A stretch of 64,000 nucleotides of DNA from contig NW_024468917.1 in the NCBI RefSeq assembly GCF_011745365.1, positions 1,054,001-1,118,000 of the forward strand, in the 5' to 3' direction. Below, piece by piece: positions 1 through 13,200 of this stretch (within the stretch, counting starts at the first letter, position 1; each line of letters begins with the position of its first letter). This DNA comes from Cryphonectria parasitica EP155 (Eukaryota; Ascomycota; Sordariomycetes; Diaporthales; Cryphonectriaceae). Made by a program: the position numbers and the translations under genes. Below the pieces are notes generated by a model. That model was not told where the DNA came from and ran no database searches. It saw only the letters and a list, made by a program, of their open reading frames with translations.

Positions 1-914
1 GCTGCATCTCCCTCGACAGGAACTCGGCAGAGGAGCAAAAGACACTCATCTCCCCCAGGGGCCCGTTCTTGCTGTAATGTGCGCCGTGGATGTGAACCGT
101 GCCGGCGGTACAGATGCAGTATCCTACAAAGGCGGGCCACTCGATGGTTCCCGTCTGCTTGCCGAGCTCCACCAGCTCCGCGATGGCGTTGGCGTGCAGG
201 AAGCACATGTTGGTGGCCTCGATCTGCCACGACTGGTGCTGGCCGTTTCCTGCGAGCTCGGCGAGGTCGATGGGGAGGAAGGGCCGGTAGATGAGGCAGT
301 GCACCAGGTGATAGATGAGCTTGCTCAGGACGAGCACGGTCGAGTCATTCTGCCCAAAGAGCGTGTCGAGGCTGGAGAAGACGTCGTCGGTGCCCGACGC
401 CCAGATGTCGAGATCTTGGCGGATCTTGGATAGATTCGAGAGCGTGTGCCAGGGGAAATGCGAGTCGCCCTTGACCCCTCCGGCGGCGAGATATCGGTTC
501 GTGATGCCGAGGATCCTGCTGATCTCAATAAGCATGCCACTGCTGCCCTGTGACTTTCTTCCGGCGCCCTGCATGTATTGGTCGGCGGTCCCGCACTGGA
601 AGAACTCGCCCTCGATTGGGAGTGCTGCTGGGTTGGGCGACCAGCACGGCAGCCGCAGGAGGATGGTCTTGTCTGCGATGAGACATGGTCTTTTGGATCC
701 GCACGAGATGAATCGATCGAGCAGATAGCACGTCCAGAACAGTCTCCTTCGCGTCTCGCGCTCAATGGGCGTCACCGTGGCACGTGGGTCCATCTCTCGG
801 TGCAGCTCCTGCGCCATGGTCATCCCGACAGCAGCAGCTACAATTCTTCGTGTTAGCCGTGACAAGGCAGTTCAAAAAGTGGAAAAAGAGAAATGGACGC
901 GGAGAGAGAGAGAG

Positions 915-950
<36 letters not shown>

Positions 951-2138
951 CCTACTCAGAAGCATGTATGCCTTCTTTCCCTTTCCTGCCGCGGTGAAAG
1001 CAACGACCAGCAGCAGACAAGCTTGTAATGCATCAATAGACGGCTCATCGAGATCTATCTCAAGCCTCGCACGAGTAGCATGTTCTTCACTCAGCCTCAC
1101 CGCTGCTTGGTATCCATTTGGATGCGGCGTATACCTGTGTGTGTGTGTGTTGATTATGGTCAGCAGACCGATACAAGTACAAGAGAAGCAAGACGACCTG
1201 GGAACTTTGTTCTCTCACACATACCTCGCTGCTACAGCGTAGATGGCATGAACAAGATAATTAGGCAGCTGGTTGAGCTGAAGCCGTTGCCGGACAGAGG
1301 ACTCATCGAGTATGTAGAAGGGCTTGGCGTGAAATCTGGAGAAGTACGTATCCAGAAGAACATCGGGCTGCACCACCCCGGCTGGTGAATGGGCACTGGA
1401 GTCCTGGTTAGTCATTTGTCCATTAGGAAGTAGAATAATGATCCGCATCCTCCCCCTCGTCCTCCTCCTTCTCAGCTCGGGTGGGGATAAATTGATCTGG
1501 CGCACCTGCTCGGGCTGGGAGTATAAACAGCCGACTCGGGCACTTCTGTCGAGTGTGCCGCCTCTATGATGGTTTGAATCGGTTGTGGCTTCACTTCGAT
1601 CGACTCAACAGTAGCCGACTTTTCTGTCTCCTCGTTCTCCTCTTGCTGTTGCTGCTGCTGGGACCCGGCTGGGCCGGCTGGCGCTGATGCGGTGGTGGGA
1701 GTAACAGGAGCACTCTCAGAGGTTGGCGTTGCAGGCTGACCCTTCTTCTCTTTCAGTTTGGCCTCGAGCCCGTCGACCCTCTTCAGCAGAGCTTCCAAGA
1801 CATCTGTCTTGGGACCCCGCTTCTTCGGCACAGCATCTGTGCGTAGGGGAATAAAAAACACGGCTGGTCAGTCTTACGGGCCATCTCCTCCATTTCCCCC
1901 CTATGGCTCTTGGGGGAAAAAAGAAGAAAAAGAAAAGGTGGCACACATACCATAGATACAGGGACACTGGAAGACCTGGCAAGCCTCACACGATGGTCGT
2001 AACCGATTGCACTTGATCTATAGTATATCATTGACCGTGTCAGTCGATTGTGAAGAGAAACAAAATGAGTAAAACGAATCAATCCGTGGACGTGGGAACC
2101 CGGTTGTTTGGAGGGGTAGTTTTATTTTGATTCCAAAG

Positions 2139-2203
<65 letters not shown>

Positions 2204-2392
2204 GCGCACCTTTCGCTTGCGACATGACTTGCAGTTCATAGATTCCCGTGGCTCATTGCTCATGCGGCGGGCAGGCAACCTCTCGATGCCCACCTGTGGT
2301 CGAGACATTGGCAGAGGGTGTATGCCTGGGGGAGGTGGCACCATGCCGGTGGCTTCGAACGGGACCGTCATGCCCAATGTGAGGAATGGCAT
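1..2392 (-). CDS. Zn2Cys6 fungal transcription factor (3' end beyond window)
   Basis: Nuclear DNA-binding regulator of the Gal4-type class. Six exons fit one frame: 2392-2210, 2017-1951, 1836-1506, 1395-1225, 1134-956 and 837 to the edge. The zinc cluster spans exons 1 and 2 with spacing C-x2-C-x6-C-x6-C-x2-C-x6-C (Cys 54, 57, 64, 71, 74, 81; an extra Cys at 79), then a basic linker VPKKRGPK and a coiled-coil-like segment ([18 protein letters not shown]). A Gln/Glu-rich stretch follows, then the fungal_trans middle homology region, recognised from [24 protein letters not shown] and [17 protein letters not shown] 2392 is the first in-frame Met after an upstream stop. The donor of intron 1 (GTGCGC) is weak, and the acceptor of exon 4 was chosen by phase. 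Intron 1 contains (CT)30 and intron 5 another GA/CT tract. I cannot assign the ortholog; target genes are unknown. Confidence 0.88.
902..946. repeat. (GA)n microsatellite in TF intron 5
   Basis: Near-perfect GA dinucleotide run with a single C interruption around 917. It lies inside the intron between exons 5 and 6 of the transcription factor gene, so in the transcript it reads as a CU-rich tract close to the 5' splice site. Confidence 0.9.
2141..2200. repeat. Perfect (CT)30 microsatellite in TF intron 1
   Basis: Sixty bases of uninterrupted CT. On the coding (minus) strand this is (AG)30 starting about ten bases after the inferred 5' splice site of intron 1, which separates the second and third cysteine codons of the zinc cluster. 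Confidence 0.97.
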
Positions 2393-3214
2393 CCGCCCGA
2401 GATTGGTAGCCGTCGGCGACAAATTGAGAGCTCCAAAACTTTGGCTGGGTTGGGGTTACCAAAAATTCGAGGGAACCGCTCTTGTCTGACTTTCTCTCTG
2501 TTCTCGTCTCTATGCCCAAGGTCGGGTTTGTTCGGTTTCTTACGATCGGTCGTCCACGCGAAGCAGCAGCATCCTATACCAAGCTGCTGACTGTGCAAAG
2601 AGGGTGTGGACAGGGAAACGAGACAGGCCGACTGTGTGAACAAGATGGGAGGGCCCGAGGGACAACTTGGCGTAAGCACTCCCTGGGAAGCGAGCCCACG
2701 CTGGCCCACGAGGCAATAGGTTCGGTATGGGAATGGCAAGGCAGAAAGCTTTTGAGAATTTTTGGAGGAGCACACCAACAGGAAGCAAGGCAAAAGGCCA
2801 GTGAGTGGAGGAGGAGGCGGCACGGTACCTAGATATTAAGAAGACAAGCGTGAAGCAGATGATTTCCGAGCCGAGCAGGGAGTGTGGAGTAGAAGCAGAT
2901 GAGAAGGAAGCTAGCCGATCCTGGCACGCAGCCTGGCAGACAGGAGCAGGGTGCATCCGCGTGGTGGATCCCTGGGGGGTGGTGGTGGTGCCGGTGGAGG
3001 GGGGGAAGGAGGAGGAGAAGAAGAAGATAGAGAGTGGAGGGATGAGGAGGAGTAGTGGTCAAGGGCAGTGATGAACTGAGGGACGGGGCAGATGTCTGTT
3101 CCTAGGATGTGACATATCGGACAACCACAGGCCGGAAAGCCACTCCAACTTCTTCAACAAGGGTGGCGGTAACAGGACGAGAGGGGGAGGGGGGGGGAGA
3201 GAGACACACACACA

Positions 3215-3220
<6 letters not shown>

Positions 3221-3270
<50 letters not shown>
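3221..3270. repeat. (AC)25 microsatellite
   Basis: Uninterrupted AC dinucleotides, flanked on the left by GA/CA-rich sequence and on the right by a short AGACAGAGAGAG run. Confidence 0.95.
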
Positions 3271-3275
<5 letters not shown>

Positions 3276-3590
3276 GAGAGAGAGAGAGTGAATGTACCAT
3301 AGTAGAGACGAGAGTACCTTCAGGGGACAAACCTCCAGGTCCATCCGAAAACTAGATTTCGCTGGCGTCCCGGTTTCCCTGCTGGACAGCCAGACATGCA
3401 AGGATTTCAGAGGGCGGGTTGTGTTTATTGAGGTCTGGCAGCACGATGGGAACACGGGCGTGGTATCAGACACAAGAGCATGTGCAGAAGCCCGTTACAC
3501 CAGTGTGGAAGAAGTACTGTGTAGATGCAAGCAGAGGTGGAGGGAGGGGGGAGGACCTGGCGGAGAGGGTCGGCCGCGCTTACAATTCGT

Positions 3591-3633
3591 AAAAAAAAAA
3601 AAAAAAAAAAAGGGAGGGGATGGACCAGAGAGA

Positions 3634-3670
<37 letters not shown>

Positions 3671-3688
3671 TGTGTGTGTGTGTGTGTG
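3591..3688. repeat. Poly-A(21) followed by (GA)n(GT)n compound repeat
   Basis: A run of 21 A at 3591-3611, then a GA tract from about 3630 that switches directly to GT near 3668. No flanking target-site duplication or element body is visible, so I do not read the poly-A as a retroelement tail. Confidence 0.85.
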
Positions 3689-6600
3689 AAAGAGAGTAGA
3701 GAGCGCTACTCCCGTTTGGAAGGTCTGCACCGAGAGCCTAAGGTGTGAGCTTTGGGGCCAACTCGGACCCTGAGGAGCATGCGCGCACATTGTAGGATTC
3801 GAGAAAGCGGTACATGTGGACGCCTCTCTCTTTTTGCTTTTCATCTTCTTTCTTTCCTTTCTTTCTTTTTTTTTTCTCCCTCAACCTCGAGGAACGAATG
3901 GAACGACGATCTGGCCCGGAACTCGCAACAGACCAGCCGTGGGGCGTAAAGGTAGCCTGTCGGCCGAGGGGGGGGGGGCAAAAAAAAAGGATATCTTTCC
4001 ACAATCAAGCCCAAATGCAACCTTGCAACCGCCGCGAAGACAGGTCATGGGAACTGAATCCACCTCAAGGAACTACCCGACTCGCCATTGTTCGTCCACC
4101 CTGCACCCTCCGCAATGCAGTGTAGAAAAGCAGGTCACGGCTGGTAAGTAGCGATGGCGAGACCCATCTACAGACAGACGCAGTGCGGAAGGAGGGCCTG
4201 TCTTTGGGAAGCAACTCTTCACTGCTGGCGGATCTTGATGATCCTAGAAGGGAGAGAGAGCGTCGAGGATCTGGACGAGTCTTTGCGCAAAACAAACGCC
4301 CGCCCCAACAAAAGCAACGAGCAGCATTCAAGGTAAACGAGTAGGTCTGATTACTACACACACACCACATCATCATGCCGAAAGAGAGAGGGCAGGCTGG
4401 GCAAAGACCTGAGATCAGGGGCCCAAAGCCCGACCTGCAGGAATGAGACGACAGCACTGATTGAGTGGTGCTAACTCACCAGACCGCTCTGAAAAGGGCG
4501 GGTACTTTTGTGGTAGGGGACGTGCAGGCGCGGGGTGGGTTTGTTTTTCTTCTTCTTTGGCAAATAAGGACGGTCAAGGGGAGGTCAGTCCAAGCTTTTT
4601 TTCCCCCCCTTGGCTTCTTCTTTTCTCATGGTTGCTGGTGGTCCCATACAGTAGTGGGTCATGAGTCCCGAGGTTAACCTGGGGTCGAGTTCCAGGTTCC
4701 CATATGTGTAGCTTGTGCCTGTGACCCTTGCCCATGCGGCTTTCGGCGCCGGCATAGTTGTAACTAGTACCATGATACTATGGCACATAAGTAGTATGAT
4801 CCCTTGACGATGGATGGTCCGGCTAACGAGGGTGGTGGTTTTGGTGGCCCCACGTTTGCGCATGCCAGCGCATGAAGGAAGCATCGCATCTCGTGCATCT
4901 TGGGGAGCCGCTGTCACAGCGCCTGGAGGACGGCCAACTGCGTCAAAGCGAAGCGGGCATACTTCTCAGCTCTACTAGGTTGCCTTAGGCTGTAACCGTT
5001 GTGTCGTTGCTTATTACTAAAAAAAATCGACGACCTTCTTGTCTTTCTTCTTCATTCTTTCTTTTTCCTCGTCCCTTGTTCCCCCCCCCCCCTTTCTCTT
5101 TGTGCAGTAGCCGAAAGATCGCTTTGCCCTGTATCTGTCTATTCCTGGAGGGTCACAGAACACAAAGACCCGCCTTGCCAATGTGATGGATGCGAAAAAA
5201 GGTGCAGCGGTAATCTCCCAAGGCGTTTCGCTTATCATGCAGCCTTGCCAGCCCCCTCCCCCGGGCCGTAAGGGGGGAACAACAGACGAAACCTCGACAG
5301 GTTGAAATTGGTACCATAGCATGGTAGCAGTCATGTAGGTACTCGTCATGCCAGAAGGCTACATCCTGCACGCACTCATGATAGGTAGCATTGAGTGGCT
5401 TGCCTTGGGCCATAAGCGAAACCGGGCGCAGAGGCTTGCATGGGCTTGTCAGGTCGCATTTAATGGACACGCGGTTTGTCGTGGTGGCAAGCCATGCCAT
5501 GTTTCCACCCCTCCAAGAGATGGTTCTGCTTGGTGTATCACGATTCCTGTGCAGTTAAATTTAGTTCTGCTGCTGGGCATGTCTCGATATGCGACAGGCC
5601 TCATGTGACGGCCAAGAAGGGAGCTTGAGGAAGAAAGAAGATCAGTCCGAATTCCGTTTCTTGGACCAGAAGTCAGCTCTTTCGGGTCCCATGTTTCAAG
5701 ACCGCCGTCACTACAACCGTTATGGGTTGCACAGGCCACTGAACATTGTAGTGGCGGGTAGACTACTCACCGTGTCTCTGATCCTCTGCTTCTAGATCAA
5801 TTGCATCGCCAACGAAGTTGAATGCTCCGGAAAATGCCCGCACCCTCGTTCTGCCGGCAGTTGAGTTGGCAGCCAAGGCTGTTTGAGGGAAGGGGAAGGG
5901 GAGGGGGGTTTGCTCGCTTCACCCCCTGCCGCAAGTTGTCTTGGAGGTGAGGCCTGTTAACATTTTGTCATCTTTGCCTATCTGTTCCTGTCCTTCTTCT
6001 TCTTTTTTTTTTTCTTCTTTTCTCCTTCCTTTTCCTTGTCCACCTCCTGCAAATGTATGAGGTATTGCAGAAGTAAGTTGTACTTTGGCGCCGTTCTCGA
6101 GCTGTCGTCATGTCTGCTACAGTCTGCAGCTGTCGGCAAAACAAGTAAACAGGGCTGATAATCTCCTCTTTTGTGTCAGCAGCACCAAAACTCACCCCGT
6201 TGCATAACAGGAAATGAACAGGAGACCCGCTGATCCACTTTGAAGTAGATCTAGAAACAGCTATCTCTTCCCAAGCCTAGCTGTCGTGTCTAGTCAAGCC
6301 AACGGGCCCCCCGTCATCCTCAGGGAAGCGGAACCGCCATGGTACTAGGTAGGGGTGGGAAAGACGGGCGGGGAAGAAAAAGAAGAGTTATTTGTCTCCG
6401 CAGCGATCACAGCCGGAATAAGCTTGTTTTAGCATATCGGAACGGCCAGAAGAAGAAGAAGAATCAACAACCACGCTGCCAAGATTCGTGCGAGTTGCCA
6501 GCCAGAAAGAAGGCTGCCAACCCGTTATGCAGAAGCAGACACGCAGATAGCCGATGAGTAGTCGTCCCGCGTCAACCCCCCCGCAGTCTCAGGATCCAGA

Positions 6601-7205
6601 ACCATGTGCATGCCGCGCAGCAAACGCGGCTGCGACAGCATTGGTGTAACGCGGAGGAGTACCGGCCACTGGTCCTGACCAGGTGGGGCTGCATATCAAA
6701 AGCAGTGCATGCTTGGGCGGCTGCAAATGCGTGCCTCTCTCTGTCTGGTCCACGCCCGGTCGCGCCCGTACCCAGAATCTCGGCTGGCTCCGCTGTGAAC
6801 TCTGTTGGATGGAAACCCCCCTTCCAAAAGCGGGCGGGACCCATCGCAGCGCCCATCACCACCCAAAAATCCACCGACCCAGCTACATTGTAGCATTGAC
6901 TGATTTGACTTTTTTGCAATCTCGCAAGGAGACTTGGCTCGGGCAAAGCGCTGTGGGGTTGTGTGGCACGGCAGAAGGGCGGCATGTGTACATCGTGTGG
7001 TAGTAGTCGACCATGGTTGGGGACCCTTGGTTCGGACCTGACGAGGACTCAAAAGACGAGAAGAACAAGATCGCGATTGGGTCCGTCAGCCTAGGCGATC
7101 TTCGCCTCGCCTCCAGCCCGCTGGGTGGCCCTGACTAGGAAGAACCAGTCGTGACCCCCCGAACGCACGTGTCTCGCGTGCATGCAAAAGAGTGAGACAT
7201 GGCTC

Positions 7206-7248
7206 ACTCTCTCTCTCTCTCTTTTTTTTTTTTTTTTTTTTTTTTTTT
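7206..7248. repeat. (CT)n followed by long poly-T
   Basis: Short CT dinucleotide run passing into about 27 consecutive T. It lies in the gene-free stretch with no coding context. Confidence 0.9.
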
Positions 7249-10200
7249 CTCCATACCTCAACAGCCACTTGAGCCCTTTGCCGTGGCTGCTTCTTGTCTT
7301 TTCCCATTGCTTCTTCTGCCTGGCATTGACTGCATGTGTATTTCTGTCGAGGTGGTGATGCAATGGAGAGGCGTAGCAGCCTGTCCTGCGCCGTCGTAAA
7401 AGGCTCCTAAGTTGGTGTCCACCCCTCCGTATCCACGTTCTGAAACCACAGGTAACGCCAAAAATGCTGTCCTGGCTTGAAGGGGTGGCAATGCTGTTTT
7501 CGTTGGGCCCTTTCGTGGCTGCAATGCAACCGCGTGCGTTACATGGACTGTGGGTTGCTTTTTTATCTTCCTTACCTCATGACGCCAAACCGTGTGGTTT
7601 TGAGCACGACACTTTGGTTCCCTTGGGCTGTGAATGCGAGGGTTCTTTGTCCTTGAACCGTCACGATGAATCCATTTCGTGAAGAATACCCTTCCTGGTT
7701 GTGACCAACCGTTGTTTGGCCTAGACGTTTTCTCGAATGTGGTCCAGAGCTGAAACCCTTGTGCCCATCAAACCGTCGAGGCGGAGCACCCTAATGGAGG
7801 CACCCCCCAATTGATGACAGCATGACCTCGGTACCAAGAAGGCGCGCCGATCTTAGTGTGAGGGGTTAGGGTTACGAGCTTGACGTGATGGGTGCACCTT
7901 TCCTACTAGTACTTTCAAAGCTTGTCCCTTCCGCTACTACCATAGCATGCATGGTATGTACAACCCCCCCTTCACACCTGCCAACCCTGATCCATCATCT
8001 CCATCATGCCTACCCTCCTTCAGGTGCTCCGCCCACAGAAAAAAAAGAACAAGAAAAAGCCAGGAAAAGAAATGCCTATCGCCTTGCCCACCCCATGACG
8101 GCACGAGAAGCAAGAAATCTATTCGACACTTCATCTCATCCCAACAGGGGATCTCGTCCGATGTCCTGCGGGAGCCAGCATCCCGCACCACGGTTGGCAG
8201 GCCTACCCTCGACCTTAACAGGCCTGTTATAGGCGAATATTTGCATTTCTCACCTCGAAATGCATCCATTGGCGCTCTACCACGCCCTTTCAAGAAAAAG
8301 CAAAGAAAGTGAGAGGACAGAGAGAGGGAAAGAAAACTCCAAACGCTAGACGCGTCAACTTCAGACTTGATCTATAGGAAGAAGCGGGATGCTGGCGTCC
8401 GAGGGACTTACTCGCGACAGTGTCACCACATAAACCCCCTTGAGTCGATCAAGTCGAGCATGCAAGCTGTCAACCTTGTGGCGACGTCACAGTCCCATCT
8501 ACCTCGAGCAAGCCACACCCAGAAAAAGAAAAAGATCTCGCTGCTCTGGCCGACTTTCCAAGGCCTCAGCTCTGGCAACCTGCAGCCTCCCTCCCCCTCG
8601 TTACTCAGCGTCTCATAGCAGATATCAGAAGCATCCCCCTAGCAATACGAGCCGCCTCTGCCCTGTTACTCTGCTGAGTGGTGGTTTGGTCAGCAGCAGT
8701 GTGCCGTCCCTGCCGCCTGCTCAGGTAGAGATGTCATCATCTAGAAGCAACGTGGCGCAGTGGCCAGGTCTTACGAGCCGGAGAACAATGTCACAAGGCA
8801 GGGTCAAGTGGTTGTCACCGCTGGATTGCAATCAAACACTCCCTCCCCCCCCCCCTGCGTCCTGAACACTTCCCGAAATGATCGACTACGGGGTCCTTGG
8901 GGGGGCCAATGGAGGGGTGTAGTGGCGGGACCTTCGCTTATCCGTATCTATCGTCATGGGAGCAGTAATTGATGCGTTCTGGAAGCAGTGGAGTCCCTCG
9001 CCCCCAAGGAACCGGGGGGGGGGGGGAATTGGGAAAAGAGGAGGGGTAGGCTAGAGGCGGAGACACCTTACTACTCTCCTGTCACGGTGCTAATTGGGTG
9101 TTATGGTCCTTGCCATACGCCAGACAAAGTCACAGAAATCACGGTCATTCAGTATCAGGCAGCTCTGCCGTTGGGCATCAAACACAACAGAAGCCAGCAA
9201 GTCTGCTTGTCTGACTCTGTCGACACGGCCCTGCATATACAAACCTCTGAGGAGGGCGCTTAAGGTGCCTCTGGTTTCTGAGGGTCCATTCCTCGGCTAC
9301 TTGTGGTCCTCTCTCTCACATCCACCGAGCCGTCAATGAGTACGAGGTGAAAATAAGGAACGAGCCGAGTGAGAGGGGCCGTACCACACCTCGCTCCATA
9401 GTGGTATCCGGGACGTTCCACTGCGCCCAGTGATCTTCTCGCCCCCTATTCTAATTGCTTCAGGTTTGCCGTCACTGGACACGTTGCGACATGCAATCTC
9501 ATTGTATGGGGCCTGGCCCTTCATCCGCTTTTCAGAGCACGAAATCCCTCATACAGCATCCCAAGGCCACTGTTCACTTATCGGCCTGCTGCGTCGCTTC
9601 TCATTGTTCCCCTCCCTCCTCCTCTTCCTCGTCCTCCTTTTAACTCTCACCAGCGAATCGCTTTAGTTGCTGATCTAGCAACGTTGATCTCATATTGCCG
9701 ATGTTTAGCCATTCTGAGCCGAGGTGTGGATGTGGGAGGGGGGGGGGGGGCGGGCTTTCTAGAGACCATGGGAGCCCTCCGTGAGGTCCTGATGTGTTGA
9801 CAACCTCTGGAATCAGGTGAGCATTATCTATCTCGAAGGACGAAGAGGTTGATGTAACCTTCCGCAATGGCAGCAGCCACTGCTACAAAGATGCTGAAAC
9901 TACCGGCAGCAGCGTGTATATCTCGGCTTTCATCTTCCCTGACTTCGAAGTGGGGGTTCACTATGATAGGGACCGCGGACGCCTTCCGTGCTGTGTGCAC
10001 CCTATGCAACCCCTCTTTCAAGGTGTCCGATTCAAGGCGTGCCCACAAAGGCCCAGTGTTTGAATGGTACCAGTTGCAACGTGACGCGCGGAGAGGGGGC
10101 TCTTGATCTTGCGGTCAACAAGGGCACTCGCTCACATTCACATGCGCGGCCCAAGGGAAAGGATGGTCAGTCGTGAACTCGCTTGAAAGCACGACAAGAC

Positions 10201-13200
10201 GCACGAAAAGTGATCGGGTCATTAGAGAAGTGACTGATGTCAAGGAGAACCCGAACACGAATCTGACAGCACACGCCGCATACTTGTATGAATAGTATCA
10301 TCAGTCACCTCATCTAAGCTACCTCGATCCCGGCCCGAATCGTCCTGCGATCAACACATTGGCAACCTTTTAGAGACCACCAACAGGGAAAGGGGTGCAT
10401 TCAGACCTGTGAGAGCACGGAATACTTGCCCCGCAGGACGCTGTGGCGTACCTCAAGGCGCTAGCATCAAGGATGTCTCGATTCAGGGTGTGACACCCTA
10501 TCAGCAAGAACCCCTGGGGGCCGTCTTGGTCCTGCATGCAAGTTTGATGCCATGCACCTCCTCACATGCGCGCACGCACGTAGAAAGTGACAGGCTCGCT
10601 CTGGTGGCTTGCTGACGATATCTTAAGAGACATCAGATACAGAAAGAGACAAGACCACTGTGATCCCTACATGCAGCTTGCTAAGCGACGTTTAGGCGAC
10701 TAGCTCTTGGGGCCAACCCAATGCAAGCTCTATGGCCACCATTCATGTGGCCAATCGTTGTCAGTCCTTAGTCATTGTGGTCAAGATATCGAGGGAAAGA
10801 CATCTTGACGCCTGTACTATCCCACACAACCTACACGTTGGAATTACGGACCCGGACTGCTCGGGCCCTCCCTACATGCAAGGAACCATCCTCTGCAGTC
10901 ACCAAATTACAGGGCGAAGCCCTGATACTGCAGATTATGTGAGAAGTCACACAGGGCGACCCGCCTGCTCCTGGGCCGAAAGAGTCCGGAGAAGAACCGA
11001 CGATACAATGAGCCCTCTCCGTAATTCCGTACTTCAGGGTTCATACTCTGGTACAGGCCCTCTTAACATGGAAGCTCTGCATATCAAAGAGACCTATCAC
11101 ATCGTCAAGGCCCACGCACGCCCCCTGCCCCAGGCAACAGCTTCTTTGGGAAGCTCCATCAAAAGGGACCAGATATGACTGTAGTATCAGATTGCCATCC
11201 TGCAGGTCAGTTTCGATATATGTGGTTTAGACTCAGCCATCGTGTAGGGGTTGATGGCTCCCCTCCCAGCCTGGATTGCATTGCTCTCACAAGGTCAGTT
11301 CGAAGCTGGAACGATGTTGATCATTGCGATTTTGGTGAAAGGCGTGTCTCTTCCCACGCGCCTCCCCCCATCTCCAGTCGCTGGGCGGTCATCTCGGCTC
11401 ATGGGAATGCACCCCAACAACAAACTTAGCCAAGATGCGGCATTGTCGCCCCTTCTGTGGGGTGCATGCATACTTGGGTGGATCAGGGGACGAAGCGCAC
11501 CAATACAATGACGATCCGCTAATCGGCACATACCCTCCAACATTGGGGGCCTCGAGAGCGAGAAAGATGGTCATGTCATCTTTGTCAGAGCCTCAACGAT
11601 GTTTTGTCTTTCTTCCAGACTCATTTAAGATCTGCGGTTGACAAACTTTAAAGCCTATCGTGCCTATCGACAGTACTGTGTAGACCTACTGGGATAACAT
11701 CCCTGCACACCACAGGCAATTCGGACTGCATGTCAGCTCTCAGACGGAACCCTCCGTCACCTTCGCTTGTGGCGACCGTGAAAGATGGATTGATCACCAA
11801 TGGCACCTGCGGGACCACCATAGGATTGCAGCTCGTCTTCCCATGCCCGATGAGGGGGTCCGTGAAAGAACAGGGTTCACATCACAGGACCAATACTGTT
11901 CAAGCCCTAGCGAGGACGGCGTCCGACCTGCCAGCCTCGTTTGAGGCAGATCCGAACCCCTCCCCCCGCCATGCACCACCCAAGGCGCAGCCCATCTTGT
12001 CATGATTCGTACTCGAATCAAAGCATTTCCAAACGTCAAGAGTATCTCAGGACCTGGGTACACTCATTCGTTATGCATTTTTTTTTAATTTTTTTTTTCT
12101 CGTCTGCCTGCTACGTGGATTGGATGGTTGCGAGTGCAGCAGTGCAGCCCTCGCGCGTCAGAAGTGGTTGGGTCCCCATTAAAGGTGGCACGTGGATCGT
12201 CCCAACCTCGTCTCATCTTTCGCATCAATGCGAAGCGAAACGATTCGGCTGCCAGCCCATCGTCAACCCACCCTGTCAGCCTTGCTGCCCTTGCAGCATT
12301 TCCCTTTTTGTGCTCTCTGCTGGCATCCAAGGTGTTGTTTTTTTGGCCTGGCCCATTTCTGTGTTTGATCACCTGTTGTTCGGGCGGGGAATCCTTGAGG
12401 ATGGCTAACAGATGACGACGAGCGATTGAGATGGGGTGGGTGTACGTATGTGTTTGTGTTGGCAACTGCGCACTTCGTCTCATTGAGGAATCATGGTGCA
12501 CAACCGACAACGTCAAGCATTTCATCTGCCTTACTCTGACCGCTGAATGCCGAACAGAGGAGGAATCTCGCAGGCCATCTTTGTCCCCCCGCCCCCCCTT
12601 CTTTCAACGAGACCTCTGCAGTGTCCCTCCGAATGCATCGTGCTTATACCGCAAAATCTGCAACATGCATCTCTAGCTGCAACCCAGTTGCCATCTTGGA
12701 AAAGCAAAACGCTTACGGCATGATCTTGTCTACTTTCTTTCCATCCTCCCAGACTGTACTTTCCTGATACCTGTATCTGGTTATACAAGCATGGCAGATG
12801 GGAAAGGGGGACGGGGGTTGTTATGCCTTTGCTTAAGAGAGGGGTGGTCCAAACTTTTACGTGAGGACGTTATTCGACTTCAAAACTAGCTTTAAGCTTT
12901 GGCTGTTCATATTTTAAGGGTTGTCTCGGGACACTGCAACGTGTAGTCTCTCGCGTATATGCTGTGCTACATGAGCCGCAGCCCACTGTCTTCCCACCAC
13001 GGCTGTGTTAGTCCTCGGGGCTTTTGCTGGCCAACACCATGTATCATGACAATATCGTGTTGGCGAAGGGGCTGTTATATTCTTGGAAAAAGGAGGTACA
13101 TCTTGCTGCAGTATGACAACGTGCAGAGCGGCGAACACCGCGTGTGTCTCGTGTTCAGCCCTGAAGGACCTACTGCATGCTATCAAGCCCTTCGCTTCGC

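Noticed and set aside
3591..3611. Poly-A(21) considered as a LINE/SINE tail
   Set aside because: No element body, no target-site duplication, and it sits among other simple repeats.
7861..7876. GGGGTTAGGGTT, telomere-like; a second copy at about 23630-23641
   Set aside because: Under two repeat units each; expected by chance and too short for an interstitial telomere. A TTAGGG-factor binding site is possible but unsupported.
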